Shown: one piece after another, positions 44,403-56,149 of the stretch
Layout of the letters: each line of letters opens with the position of its first letter
How positions within the stretch are numbered: the stretch's first letter is position 1
Source of the DNA: Pomphorhynchus laevis
Taxonomy: Eukaryota > Acanthocephala > Palaeacanthocephala > Echinorhynchida > Pomphorhynchidae
DNA: 64,000 nucleotides
NCBI GenBank assembly: GCA_012934845.2
Contig: WNNJ02000107.1
Location: forward strand, 62,001 to 126,000
Direction of reading: 5' to 3'
Notes under the pieces: model-generated
What the model was told of the DNA's origin: nothing
Databases searched by the model: none
The model's input: the letters and a program-made list of their open reading frames with translations, nothing else
Made by a program: the position numbers and the translations under genes

Positions 44403-44737
44403 TACACTGGCGAGGAATTACCAGGCCTCTGCAACCCATCTAGCAGGAGCAGCCTCCGAGATAGCCGAATTCAGAAAACGGCAAAAATATTCTGAACTGA
44501 ATGATCGCATATACTCATTTACGCTAGTCACCATAGAGACTCACAAATCGATCGGCACAGAGTCACTGGTTTTCTTGGAGGAGTTGGGCCGACGCCTCAA
44601 GCGTGCCACCAGGGACCAGCGTGTCATGCCGTTAATGTTCCAACATGTGAGCATGGCAGTTCAGAGGGGAAATGCCGCGTGCATCATAGATAGCATGGAA
44701 AAGAAAGAGGAAATTATGGAATTCCATGAAGTCTGAC
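44403..44737 (+). mobile_element. REL-endonuclease LINE, C-terminal scrap, second lineage
   Basis: An open stretch of about 111 codons with no stop until TGA: LARNYQASATHLAGAASEIA, FRKRQKYSELNDRI, VTIETHKSIGTESLVFLEEL and VSMAVQRGNAACI. It matches the end of the 41.6-kb copy but only about half the residues are the same, so it comes from a different lineage. No ATG start, since the RT and endonuclease core are gone. Confidence 0.75.
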
Positions 44738-45287
44738 CCCATCAAGAGATAAAACCTCAATGTAATACTGATTCGAAGTAATGAATTATATTATACTAGT
44801 AAAATATTTTTTTAATAATGTCAGCATAATAAATTTAAAAATGATGGATAAAAACAAAAACCAGTGTTGAAATTTAGCTAGTATTATCTTAGCTAAATTA
44901 ATTTTTATTAATATAATAATAATTTAAATTTCATGTTAGTGATATTAAATATTTTAATTTATAATGAAAAAGGGAGCATAATTTATAAACTAATAAAAAT
45001 TGGAAATGTTACATCTTTCTCGAAATGAAATATTTGAATTAAAAATAACTGATCAATCTATAATTGAATTAAAAATAACTTGATCCATTTTATAGTACAC
45101 ATTAACATATATAAGACAAGAAGGAAATTGAGGACAAGTCAAGATTTGTTATTATGTTTGGATTAAATGTTCTTCTTCAGATCTAAGACGCACAAATACA
45201 ATATGTTTTTATTGTCTTCAAACATCAAAATATCACAAATGATATGCTTTTAATATAACAAATGATACCATAATGATAATTCTATTA

Positions 45288-45506
45288 TCATAATGAAATA
45301 ATAAAAACAAGCTCTCCGCAAGTAAAACATTTCACAGCTGACGGTAATCGTGATCGAGTTGGGAAGCCTTTGTCACTCGGGCTGCTCGGATATCGCTTTC
45401 GATATTCAATAGCTGACAATCGAATGTCAGGAGTGGCTGATGCAAAGAAATCATTACCATAATGTATTGCTATCAAAGCGCTAGCCTTGTCGATCAACCC
45501 AGACAA
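45288..45506 (-). pseudogene. Possible gag-like zinc-knuckle scrap
   Basis: The minus-strand frame ends with AVKCFTCGE, which looks like the first half of a CCHC knuckle after a basic stretch, as in retroelement gag proteins. Too short to place in a family. Broken. Confidence 0.25.
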
Positions 45507-45786
45507 ACTAGTGTCGACAACTCAAATTTCTTACGTTCGTTTTTATTTCTTAAATTAGCAAATTTCTTACTTTCAGCAGTAGTCTGGCTTAGAACTTGCA
45601 CTTTTTCACATTTTCGTTATCACTGTTGAGGTAGAGGATACTTGCAAGTCGTTAAACGTCCGCGCATGCACATCAACCGATTCTATATTATGCTGTCAAC
45701 GAGTACGTTTTCAGTAATGATTTTCAACTTGATCGTAACTATCTTTATATTCGATAGGCAAATTTTAATAAACGTTAAACGCGTCT

Positions 45787-45983
45787 CTTTTGATGAACAA
45801 CGGCACGAACTTTTCCATTTCATTTGACACGTTGAAGATAGGCGATAAGTCAAGTTCTCTCAATCTAAGACAAAAAATCTTTGTTCCATCGAAGAGTGTA
45901 ATTAAATCACCAAGATTGACCATTGCCATTTTGCGTATAGTTGATTAGCTTGTGGCAATATAGAAACAAAATGATCTTTTTCT
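45787..45983. repeat. S block, second copy
   Basis: 197 bp, same direction and length as 43588-43784. It is preceded by a 60-codon plus-strand frame (45642-45827) that I do not regard as coding. Confidence 0.9.
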
Positions 45984-46089
45984 CACAAAACACAAAAATT
46001 GCTAAAATCATAATCCAAATACTGGCTGTCTATCTATAAAACATTTTAAGAACAGTAAACGCATATGCATAGCAAATATCTATTTTTGA

Positions 46090-47150
46090 TCAAAAAAGAT
46101 TCACAATAACCAGGACCTCCTGGATCGTATATAAGGTAACGGTTATGACATGTTATTTAGTGACTTTAGCGACAGAACTGGTGATTGGATTAAAGCAGTA
46201 CTCATCAGAGCACGAAACACATATCTTATACATAAACCACCATTCCCGACCGTTCATTGTACAGTTAATTATAATCAATTAAATTGTAATTATAATCGGA
46301 TAATTATAATGTTAATTATAATCAGTTAAAATATAATCAGTTTATTGCACAGTAAAATTTAATCCCTAGGTTTTTATGGATTTTAAAAAAATCGCTCTGT
46401 CCATTCAGCAATGAAGTGTATCACTTTTGTCAGGATAGCATCAATCAGGTCGCAGCGGCTGTTTTCCTTGACTTTTCTGCAACTCTTGACCGCATCTCCA
46501 TTTCATTTGCTATCTCATCTCTCAGGTCACTCGGGTTACCTGGGAGAATTGTTAACAGAGTGGAAATATTGCCAATAGATTCTTTTATGAAAACGACGCT
46601 AATGAGCTTTAGTTCTACCAAATTGCAGGTGTGCTTCAAGGGTCACACTTTCTCCTATCTTATTTCTTGCTGCCTCCATTGTATTGTCTACCATTTCAAC
46701 TGAATAATCATCTAGTAGAATACGCTGATGATACCACATCCCTGTTCTCTAGACGCAGATGCTAAGATGTAGTCTCGGATATCATCCAAATCCTTTTAAG
46801 ATTAAATGATAAGTTACTCCCATCCAATCTTATTTTCAATTACTCTAAATCTCAAGTGGTTGTCTTTAATGACACATGCAAACAAGAAAACGCTTAAGAG
46901 ACCAATTATTTGATCTCTTTACTCCCATAAATAATTGAAAAATCTTGAGATTAGTACTTATTTCAAGATGACGTAACCCAGAGAAAATACTAAGATTTCT
47001 TAAGCTCTTCAAGAGAAAGTTATACACCATCGTGTGCCACGATTGAGCCATCATATGAGTGGTAAACCAAACATAGTTCAATCATAATGCCTCGCGTTGG
47101 TGTTTGATGGTGGACCAGATCCCACTTCTTCGATATCGAAGAACAACGAT
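46090..47150 (+). mobile_element. Jockey-type LINE, copy 3 (heavily decayed)
   Basis: Starts with the same sequence as the LINE at 21.42 kb (TCACAATAACCAGGACCTCC). It keeps an endonuclease scrap (near 46160-46250), an RT fingers motif (AAAVFLDFSATLDRISISF near 46450-46510), the catalytic box YADDTTSLFS at 46721 and a thumb scrap. The tail (46990-47060) matches 23.1 kb. Stops and a 130-bp AT insertion (46260-46350) break it up. Confidence 0.7.
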
Positions 47151-47479
47151 GAATAAGTTAAACATTGTACATTTAGTTTGATTTCTTGTTGTTTAAACGG
47201 TGCTTTTCTTAATACAAAAACGTATTTAGTTATTTAGTAAGAAAATATATTATTATCAAAATGTGGAAAGTCAACGATAAAAATAGATATAGCAGTTCAG
47301 GAACATAAATAGCAGATAAATGGACAGCAAATATTCCTTTGATCAGCAAATATTCCTTTGATAAAACTTGATCTGCCAATAATTTTCCTCACTACAAAAT
47401 AGACTAATATACCAAGTCAAATAAATTAAACAATAAATTAATTCATTTTAAAAAACATCAATTTCTACAAAAATATATA

Positions 47480-47632
47480 TAGTAATGAGTTATCTTCTAC
47501 TGAATTCCGCCTTGAATCCTGACTCGTTTCAGCTATTTTGTTGACTATTTTTTATTTCTCTCTATTTTTTACTGTGATGCCCCTGTTTTGAGCTTTGCTC
47601 TTTTGGCGGTCAATGAATAATAATAATAATCT
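47480..47632 (+). mobile_element. Possible LINE 3' end with TAA tail
   Basis: GC-richer sequence (GCTTTGCTCTTTTGGCGGTC) ends in AATGAATAATAATAATAATC, the kind of short TAA-type tail seen on many jockey and CR1 LINEs. No coding. Confidence 0.4.
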
Positions 47633-47804
47633 TTAACGTCACAAATAATAATTAATAATTATCATTTTACGTTAAAAAATTGTCCTGGTGATTTTAAAGA
47701 ATATATGCAAGCTTAAACACACAATATAAATAACATACAATAAATAACATACACGAACACATTTATCCAATGATCCAATGAGGCAAGCAACGAGCCTCTA
47801 CCTG

Positions 47805-47930
47805 TACGTCTGAATTGGAAACACAATGCGGCGAGGACACCCCTCAACACTTACAAGATGCTGCAAATGTAATGGTCCGACTGCGGTATGCAAATGATGA
47901 TGCTGTGCAAGATTAAAAGCACATTGGTTC
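47805..47930 (+). mobile_element. LINE C-terminal zinc-motif scrap
   Basis: The plus strand reads ETQCGEDTPQHLQDAANVM then RLRYANDDAVQD and a stop. CGxDTxQHLxD resembles the C-x-CG-E-x-x-H-L motif after the RT thumb in several LINE clades. A single short piece. Confidence 0.35.
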
Positions 47931-48328
47931 AACTGCTAAACACTGAACTGCACCAACAGATCACTTCATTATGATCCGGAAACCGCGTATATTCAAACAA
48001 TGGAACAACGTGATCCCTCCACCGATAATTAAAAACCTTCTTGCCATACATATTTCACTTCTAGCATTGTTCAATTTGTGGATTCAGTTAAAATACACTT
48101 GATTTCGCAGAACCCGATACAGTATGAAAAAGTAGACTGATATTTCAGATAGAATTCATAGCATTTTTTATAAATTCAATAATTCATTCTTGTAAAATGC
48201 TTATATCTAATATGCTATCGATTTTTGCAATTATGGACGATGCAAATTTCAGCTGAAGATAACAGTCCAGCTAACTTAAATCACTGAATGCAAATATCTC
48301 CATAACAACAGCTTGCAACTTTTCTATA

Positions 48329-49202
48329 TGACCAACTGCTATAGTACGGACGTTTCTCTTCAACAAAACTTGTTCCTCAATAGTGGATTCAGTAAATATC
48401 GTCAGTTTTGTTATTCTCCGTAATTCTTATAATATCCATAATATTATTACTAAAATAATAATTTCCACGATTTAATTGTTAACATAAATGTTCCAAAATT
48501 ATCTAAATCCAAATCACCTAGTCAATTATGATGATAGCAATCGTATGTTGCTTTTTAATAAAGCAATCTTCTAAAAAGTGATTCCCGCTATTAATTGTGC
48601 GATTTGGATTTTTGATATTTTCGGAAGATTCCATTTAAAAATTAACTCAAAGAAATATGAATTTAAGAGGTAATATGTATATTTGCGGACGTTATAATAA
48701 TGTAGAACCACAGAATTAGCGATATATGCAAGATAAACTGTCAAGGGTAAAGTTTGTTCGATTGAAAATGTACGCATTATAGCGGTTGAACATGTATATT
48801 AGCTGCACTCTATTGTAATTAAGAGATTTGCATTCATTGATTTGATTTTGCTGGACTTATATCGTCCGTTGAGATCAGCATCGTTTGTTATCGCAAGAAT
48901 CGGTACCGGATTAGATACAAGCATTCAAATACAATGCATGATTGAATACATTAAAATGCCATGACTCATGCTTGGAATACTCTCCTACTCGTCCAAATTC
49001 ACAATACCAGCATTACAAAATATAAAATAATTAACTGCCACGTTAATAACATCAAGTTTAAATCACTTTAATTGTTATCTATGTGAATTCACATTTAACA
49101 AAATATTTCATTGTCAAGACGATCTTTGAAAGTGATAACTTATATGTATATATATCAGCGAGGGGACCGACAAATGCGGTCAATTATAACTTCGATTATT
49201 CG
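48329..49202. repeat. Segmental duplication, copy 2 (with inverted middle)
   Basis: 48329-48882 matches 33608-34162 closely. 48886-48960 is not found in copy 1. 48970-49085 is the reverse complement of part of 34350-34480. 49089-49202 matches 34165-34277 directly. The GTGAATTCAC palindrome at about 49082-49091 marks the junction. Confidence 0.85.
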
Positions 49203-49369
49203 ATGCGATGAAAACTTAATAAATCTTTGTTTATTAATAAGCAGCTTCCATAATCAGCAGTGGAAATATATCATGTGGAATCAGCTTTCGAATACAAAAT
49301 ATATTCGAGATACATGTATCCTATGACTTCGAAGATTGAATGTATCCTACAAATTTTAGCGCCTTAAAA

Positions 49370-51330
49370 TTTTACCCTCTAGCCACCAACTGACACAACG
49401 TAGGTATCTTTAACTGGTAGTAGTATCATTGATTTGGTATTTGCCAATTTAAATATTGATGAGGTTAACGTAGCGTCTGAAACTATTTTGAGCTCAGTTC
49501 GCAAGCACTAGCCAGTCGAAATTAAGTTTAACTTGTCAAACATAGGTGCTGTTCTCTTAAGATATGCCTTGAGACAACCGAGCAGAATAATACACTTTCA
49601 TGCTTTCGATATGAACTCTATAAGTTTTTGCATTCAGGCAAAGTTGTGCAGATTTATGACTCGATACGGAATATTAAATTGTCTGCTTGCCGATTAAGCC
49701 GTTCCAAGTTACCTAAGAGTCAATTACAGCGAGAACCGGAAGTACACACTTTAAAGCGTTAGCTGCTGTTATTACGTAGGTCTATGAATTGCAATGAGAT
49801 ATTAAAGAATGCTTACTTTAAGTGTAAAAGATAATTTACTTTGCAACTTCGTCAATTAAAGCACGACATCGACATGAAGAATAATAACAAATTACTTAAT
49901 TGCGATACCCTGGAAATTGAGCTATTCTCGAAGGATTAACTTGAAGGTGGTGAGCATTCCAATAACAAAGTAGAGGGATCATTTCTGCCTCTTTTCTTAC
50001 GTCAACTTCTTCAGTTACTCTGTCAACAGCTTATTACATTAAGTCTTCCACTACATTCTTAGGTGATTTGGATCTTGTGAATGCACCATTCTTGATATCT
50101 GACATATCCGCCCTATTGGGAAGATTGCCGGCTCACAAGGCTGCGGGGTTGGAAGGATTAACAAGTGAACATTTGAAAAGCATACTTACCTTTTCCGCGG
50201 GATTCTGGATTGATTTGTTTAATATCATATTATTCTGTTTATATTTCCTCCAATATGGAAGCATGTCATTCTTAAGATCCAGTATGAAGGAAAGGGAAAG
50301 CTGGAGACGAACAATTATAAGGGTATTGTTATATTCAGTCACACCTACAAACTATTTGCTTCTTTATTGTCACACCGACTGCTACTGTTTGTTCACAATT
50401 TTCTACCCATAGAGCAACATGGCTTTCGGCGTTTATTGTCAACAATGAGTGCAATTACAATTTTGAGAACAGAAGTCTTAGATAGCAGAGTCTTACACGT
50501 GCCTCTGTATGTAATTTTCGTTGATTTTACGAAGGCATTTGACTTGGTAAACATATGTCTGCTTTTTCGTAAGCTAAAGTATTTTATTGATCTTCGGGGC
50601 CCTATTTGTCACGAACTGAGCGAAATACTAAAGTCACATTGTATTCAGATATTCGATGGTGTAAAACTCAGAATCATTTCATCAGCTAACTTGTGTGCCG
50701 CAGGGAGACCCACTGAGCCCACTACTTTTCAGCTTATTTATAGCAGGTCTACCAACTTGTATTAGAGCCATGAAATCATCTTGTTTGTTATATGCAGATG
50801 ACCTCGTAATTTATTCTTCCGAAATGGAAAATGTTCAGATGACGCTTAGTAATCTCTATCAGAATTGTTAATCTAACGGGCTTCTTTTAAACCTTGATAA
50901 AACAAAGATCGTGGTATTTCGAGCAGGAGGTCGATTATCAAGAAAAAGCACCCTAACTTTTAATGGTGTTCCAGTTCAGACGGTATCAAAATTTTGTTAT
51001 CTAGGTCTGAGGCTTATTAGTCGTCTGAGGCTTATTAGTTTATCATTCATTTGGGGCTCACATGGATGCATGGCGCGCTAAATTATTAGTTTTTAACACC
51101 TCTCATAGAAGTTCTCCTGCGATATTGTGCCCAAACATTGGGCGACAAGGTTCAAAAGAAAAATGAGCTTGTACAATCACGATGTCGTTGGATGGTTTTT
51201 ATCTGAAATTTTGTCGGAATCGTGCGAGACTGCGTTTGTAAGTTTTGTCATGAACCCTGTGGTGAACTGTTGCACGCACAATACTGTTCTTACCTGAAAG
51301 AACGGTCTTTGCTTTAATTAAATGCAATTG
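49370..51330 (+). mobile_element. LINE of a second jockey-superfamily type (endonuclease end, RT, zinc finger)
   Basis: The endonuclease end reads SIIDLVFANLN (near 49425). RT pieces follow: LLGRLPAHKAAGLEGLTSEH (near 50115-50170), EQHGFRRLLSTMSAITILRT (near 50412), YVIFVDFTKAFDLVN (near 50510-50555, motif A), a GDPLSP-like motif damaged by frame change (near 50705-50735), LLYADDLVIYS (50784-50816, catalytic box) and TLTFNGVPVQTV, then KFCYLGLRL. Near 51220-51330 a C-terminal zinc motif CKFCHEPCGELLHA and YCSYLKERS is readable. At least five stops or frame changes. It differs from the 21- and 46-kb LINEs in sequence. 5' truncated. Confidence 0.75.
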
Positions 51331-51663
51331 TGAGATAACAGAAATTATTGATTCCCTTATTTAGTTCTTGTAAAATTTGTAAATTGCTTATATCTACATC
51401 GCTCGTAGCTGCAACTGGATCGAATAAATACATTCTCAGATTACATTTAATTTATACTACAAATTTATACTATAAATTTATATACTATTTATACTATAAA
51501 TTTATATTAATTTATACTAATAATATTATATTATCTTTGGTTTATCGTTTATGACCTAGAGTGTAGATGATGACCTAATTATTTGCATTTTTTTAGTAAA
51601 TTGAAATTACATAATGCTTTATTGTTTTGAAAAATATAAATTAAATACAAACTTTAAATTCAT

Positions 51664-51944
51664 TTTGTTATATTTACAACTCTCTATTTTACTGTAAGTC
51701 TGGGTCAGCATCTGATGAGACCCAGCCAGGATAATTTGTTGCGCCGTTCTGTATCAAGAATTGGAACAATATCTGTGTTATATTTTGTTATATTTTGTTA
51801 TATTTACAACTCTCTATTGTACTGTAAGTCTGGGTCAGCATCTGATGAGACCCAGCCAGGATAATTTGTTGCGCCGTTCTGTATCAAGAATTGGAACAAT
51901 ATCTGTGAAGATAATGTCATTATCACGACATTATCTTCACAGAT
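51664..51944. repeat. 130-bp tandem duplication ending in an 18-bp palindrome
   Basis: About 113 bp (TATTTACAACTCTCTATT...) occurs twice at a 130-bp period (51701 and 51831 share TGGGTCAGCATCTGATGAGA). Right after the second, arms at 51901-51918 and 51927-51944 are exact inverses around an 8-nt loop. Confidence 0.85.
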
Positions 51945-51959
51945 AATGTCGTGCCACAA

Positions 51960-53345
51960 CCAGTAGAATTTCAAATCACAGATGCAATCAAGTTAAATTC
52001 AAAACATTAAATGCAAGTGGTAGCATGAAAAAAAGTGATCAGGCTAGCGGATAACAATAAATTGGAATGTTTCTAATTGATCGTTAGAATACGATCCGCT
52101 GCCAAAACTAATATTCAGAAATGTATATATACACCACTTGAGCGGCCAGCCTAGTAGATGTAACGTTGAATCGCGATACAGTCGTCCTGAGTTTAAATCC
52201 GATCAGCACCTGTGTACGGTGTAAGCAGATAATATGGGTCAAAACTTGAAATGTTGGTCTCGTTAGCAGCTGATGAGAACCTCCCAGCACATTAGTAGAG
52301 TCTTGCTGTATAAAGAATACGAACAACACCTGAGAAAATAATTTCTTAACACAATCAGAAATCAAATATCAACTCACAGATGCAATCATATTAAATTAAA
52401 AACATTCAATGCAAGTGTCAGCATAAAAACAGCGATTCGACTAGCGGATCATAAACAAAAGGTAGGTATCTAATTGATCGCTAGAATACGATCCCATACC
52501 AAAAGTAATATACAGAAATATATATCTACAGCACTGGAGCAGTCAGTCTTGTTTATGTTACGTTGAATCTCAATACAAACGTCCTGAGTTTAAATTCGAT
52601 CAGCCCAAGTGTACGGAGTAAGCATGTTATAAGCGTCGAAACGTTAAATGAAGGTCTGAGCCAAGAACTGATGAGAATCACCCAGGCTGATTGCATCTGT
52701 GAGTTGATATTTGTTTTCTGATAGTATTAAGAAATTATTTTCTCAGGTAATATATATCTACAGCACTGGATCAGCCAGTCTTGTTTATGTTACGTTGAAT
52801 CGCAATACAAACGTCCTGAGTTTAAATTCGATCAGCCTAAGTGTACGGAACGTTAAGTTTACTGAACTAAAGTGTACATAAAGTGTATGTTAAGTGTACG
52901 GAAAGTCAATGTACGTTTTCGCTAAGCGTCGAAACGTATAATGAAGGTCTGAGTTTAGAACTGATGAGAATCACCCATGCCGATTAGCAGCGTTCTGCTG
53001 TATCAAGAATAGAAACAATACCTATGAGGATAATGTCATTACACAATCAGAAAACAAACTTCAGCTCACAGATGCAATGAAATTAAATAAAACACATCCA
53101 TTGCAAGTAACAGCATGAAAAACGGTGATCCGGCTATCGGATTACACATAGAAGTTAAGTTTCTTATAGATCGTTAAAACACGATCCCTTACCAAAAGTA
53201 ATATTCGGAAATGTATATCTACACCGCAGGAACACCGATATAAACCAGTCAGTGGTCTATAACATGTAAAGTATGTACGATACATATGAAAAACACTCTC
53301 AGATATAAACCGGTCAGTGACCAAATATTCAGTCTGGTCTTATAC
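51960..53345 (+). repeat. SINE-like tandem array, about 398-bp units with tRNA-like heads
   Basis: CACAGATGCAATC landmarks at 51977 and 52375 are 398 bp apart, and GTCCTGAGTTTAAAT landmarks at 52184 and 52581 are 397 bp apart. A third partial unit at 52752-52855 follows a short inverted copy (GCATCTGTGAGTTGAT near 52690). A diverged fourth covers about 52860-53340. The heads (CTAGTAGATGTAACGTTGAA, then GAGTTTAAATCCGATCAG) look like a degenerate tRNA with a B box (GGTTCGAATCC type). An extra scrap lies at 41.2 kb. A polymerase-III SINE multimer is the best guess. Confidence 0.6.
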
Positions 53346-53399
53346 GCAGTTAATAAGATATGCTTACATTGAAGTTGTCGAATGAAAACCCAACTTTTC

Positions 53400-53770
53400 A
53401 GCTTTGCGAAAATGCAACGCATCTACTAAATTTGTCGATTAGCTGAATTGAAATGCTGTGTCACAACCTCACAAACTATAGATTAAACTCCTGGAGGCGA
53501 TTACTTTCTATCAGACGATTCTTTAAGTGTTACATTAATCCTCATTCTATTGAACGTTAATCTGTATTATTATCGAGTAAGGTTAAATTTTGAAGCATTT
53601 ATACACAAGCCACGGATACTCCAGCGCCAGATTAACGTTCACACTGCTGCAAATGCTTTATGAAACGCGTGAGTACATCAGTATTGTCGTCTTATTACAA
53701 CAAATCGTGAGGACTGAGCAGTTTCGTAATATTCAACGGATCAATCTGCTATAAGGAAAGCTGAAAGATT
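53400..53770. other. No gene seen upstream of the 53.8-kb frame
   Basis: Less AT-rich than average, but with stops in all frames. No recognised motif. Confidence 0.3.
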
Positions 53771-53772
53771 TA

Positions 53773-54081
53773 GTGAACCATAAGAGTAAAACTTTGAATT
53801 ACATCCAGACACAGGAACAGTTTATGATCGACACTTATTTTTCAATCAACGTGCTCCGTCAGACTCATCCAGAAACCAGAGAATCATTTTATGTATCAAA
53901 TGAAGCTGATGTTATTATAATACCACGAATGTATATTCCATGTTGGCCAGTCGTGCTAGCCTACAGTAATTATCATATGGACACTGATACCCAACTCGAT
54001 TACTTGATCGTAGTCTTAGATTCAAGACTGCGAAAGCAACACATGTGTACATATGCAGCCCCGTTCCAAGTATCAATATAG
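53773..54081 (+). CDS. Hypothetical protein, unknown
   Basis: 102 codons, complete from ATG to TAG, with GC higher than its surroundings and a balanced residue mix (QTHPETRESFYVSNEADVII, PRMYIPCWPVVLAYSNYHM, TQLDYLIVVLDSRLR). It has no signal peptide and no clear domain. It could be an exon or a transposon scrap. The residue mix is the only support. Confidence 0.3.
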   Translation: MNHKSKTLNYIQTQEQFMIDTYFSINVLRQTHPETRESFYVSNEADVIIIPRMYIPCWPVVLAYSNYHMDTDTQLDYLIVVLDSRLRKQHMCTYAAPFQVSI

Positions 54082-54099
54082 CGCAAGGCTATGCAGATA

Positions 54100-55745
54100 A
54101 CTTAATTTGCAACTTTTAAGAAAACCTATTTGTTTTTTATAATCTTAATTCGTAATCTAATATACGTAATTTTTTGTTTATTATCTATAAAATTATCTAT
54201 AAATAAACAATTGTCTAATTATTTATAATATGTATATTTATAATATTATTGTTTATAATATTATTGTTTATATTATCTATAAAAAAATTGTACGCTTTAA
54301 TGGCACTTTATAGTTTATCATAGCCGTAATGAAATTAAAATGTTAAAGCGCCTAAACTGAATGCTTCATATTCAACTGTCGCGTTATCAAACTTGTCAAT
54401 CTTTTCTTGTTGATCGTCAGCAGGCTCGTCTTCTTCATTTAACTTTCTCTAAATATTAATGTCTGCCGTTTTACTTGATTTCTTTAAAGCAGTTCTTATA
54501 AAGCAGACAATCGTTTAAATAAGATAACAATTGTTCACATTCCAGGTTAATTTCGCGTTCGTTTTCTATTTAAAAACTATACAGTTTATGTCTGTTTAAA
54601 TTATACTTCAATATTATTCTTACAATTTATCCAAACTTATTCTACCAGTTAATATATAAATAGGTTCGTTTTATTTTGCAAGGATAACTATATTTTTCAA
54701 AACTGTTACAGTCTATAAAAGGTACTTCCTGCTTTAGATATATAACACTCTTAATTAATATTATCTCTTATGATTCACTGCTTGGTTTGAATTTTATTTA
54801 AAATCTCTCTATTGCTGCTCGTAAACAGTCATACTCCATTTAGATTCCATATTAAAGTTAATTTTTAATACTACTTTAAAGATGTTAGTTTTAATCACTT
54901 TTTTTTTCAATATCAAACCATCCTTTTCATCATCTATTACTTTCAAATGTAAAGTAACATAAAATACTTTTAATCAACTTTTAAATTTAACATTTTCAAG
55001 ACGAATCTTTAATTATATATAATTGAGGATTATATATAATATATTATATTATAATATAATTAAATATTATATATAATTATATTATATATAATATATTTAT
55101 TTATAATTATATACTATTACTTTAATCCTGTTTTAACAAAGATTTAAAAAGGTAAAGGCTAGGAAAACATTTTTATTTAATATTAATATGTTAAGACATA
55201 TTAATATTAAGACAATTCAGCCTACTAATAACTTCAATTCAGCCTACTAATAACTTCAAAACATATTGTAATTTAATATTAATATCATATGAACCAATGA
55301 TCAATAAATTTATCTATTTTCCATAATAAGGGTTTTCTTGAATCAATTTATCGTTATGATAATTTATATTTTATTTTTGTATAGTTCATGTTATTCAAAA
55401 ATTAAACAATTCTAGAATTATCATTATGACGTATTTTAAAAATGGTACCGGGAATTTTTTCCATAAGCGGTTCTGGCTTTGAGAAAAATTTTTATTTTTG
55501 AACAATTTCAGTCTACTTTAATCCTGTTTTAACAAAATTTTAAAAAAGGTAAAAAAATAAATTAATTTAATATTTTAATGCCTCTGTATTGAAATTCGAT
55601 CAAAATGACAAGGTGATAATTTGATAATCAAAGTAAAGCAACATTTGATATTGTGTTATAACAGATAACAATATAACAGATATTGTGTTATATCTTTTTA
55701 AGATATTTTAAAATATTTCAGGTGTTATTTTGCTTTATTCGAACT
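54100..55745. other. No gene seen, AT-rich
   Basis: Long A/T runs with a TTATATATAATATA block near 55010-55100. A TATAAAAGG box near 54714 has no gene after it. Confidence 0.4.
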
Positions 55746-55747
55746 GT

Positions 55748-56137
55748 ATAATAAATTTTTGAAAAATTCACTGAAGGTCTCAGAACCGAATCGTATTTTA
55801 CTAGTTCGATTAAATCGCTTTACAAATACTTCGTCGGATGAAGCTAGCCAGTCCGGGATGCACCTACCGCTTTCGATTTTCGTGCGAAGTCGAACAGCCG
55901 TGAATGTGGTGCTGTATAGCGGTACAAAACAGAGATCTCACCGCATTCAAGGCCTCTCGGAGTACGCTTTGCCATTTCTCAATGCCGAGTGATAACCCAT
56001 GTAGACGTAGGGTAATTGCTTTCCAAATGACATTATTGTATTTTTCCACTTGTCCATTTGATGATGGATGATAAGGAGTCGAATAATAAATTTTTGAAAA
56101 ATTCACTGAAGGTCTCAGAACCGAATCGTATTTTACT
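55748..56137 (-). mobile_element. Gypsy integrase fossil, fragment bounded by 55-bp direct repeats
   Basis: The minus strand encodes part of an LTR-retrotransposon integrase: STPYHPSSNGQVEKYNN, then VIWKAITL and VLREALNAVRSL. An identical 55-bp sequence lies at both ends (55748-55802 and 56083-56137), itself part of the integrase gene, so the fragment is a partial tandem duplication. Broken and isolated. Its family is closer to the 35.7-kb fossil's class than to the first one only by motif. Confidence 0.75.
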
Positions 56138-56149
56138 TAAGTAAAATAA

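Noticed and set aside
52640-52960. GTCGAAACGTT and CTGATGAG boxes in the SINE-like array
   Set aside because: The boxes are in the reverse order for a normal hammerhead, and the flanks do not pair, unlike in the satellite. Not called.
54714-54722. TATAAAAGG box
   Set aside because: Good match in isolation, but no gene or transcript-like frame lies downstream.
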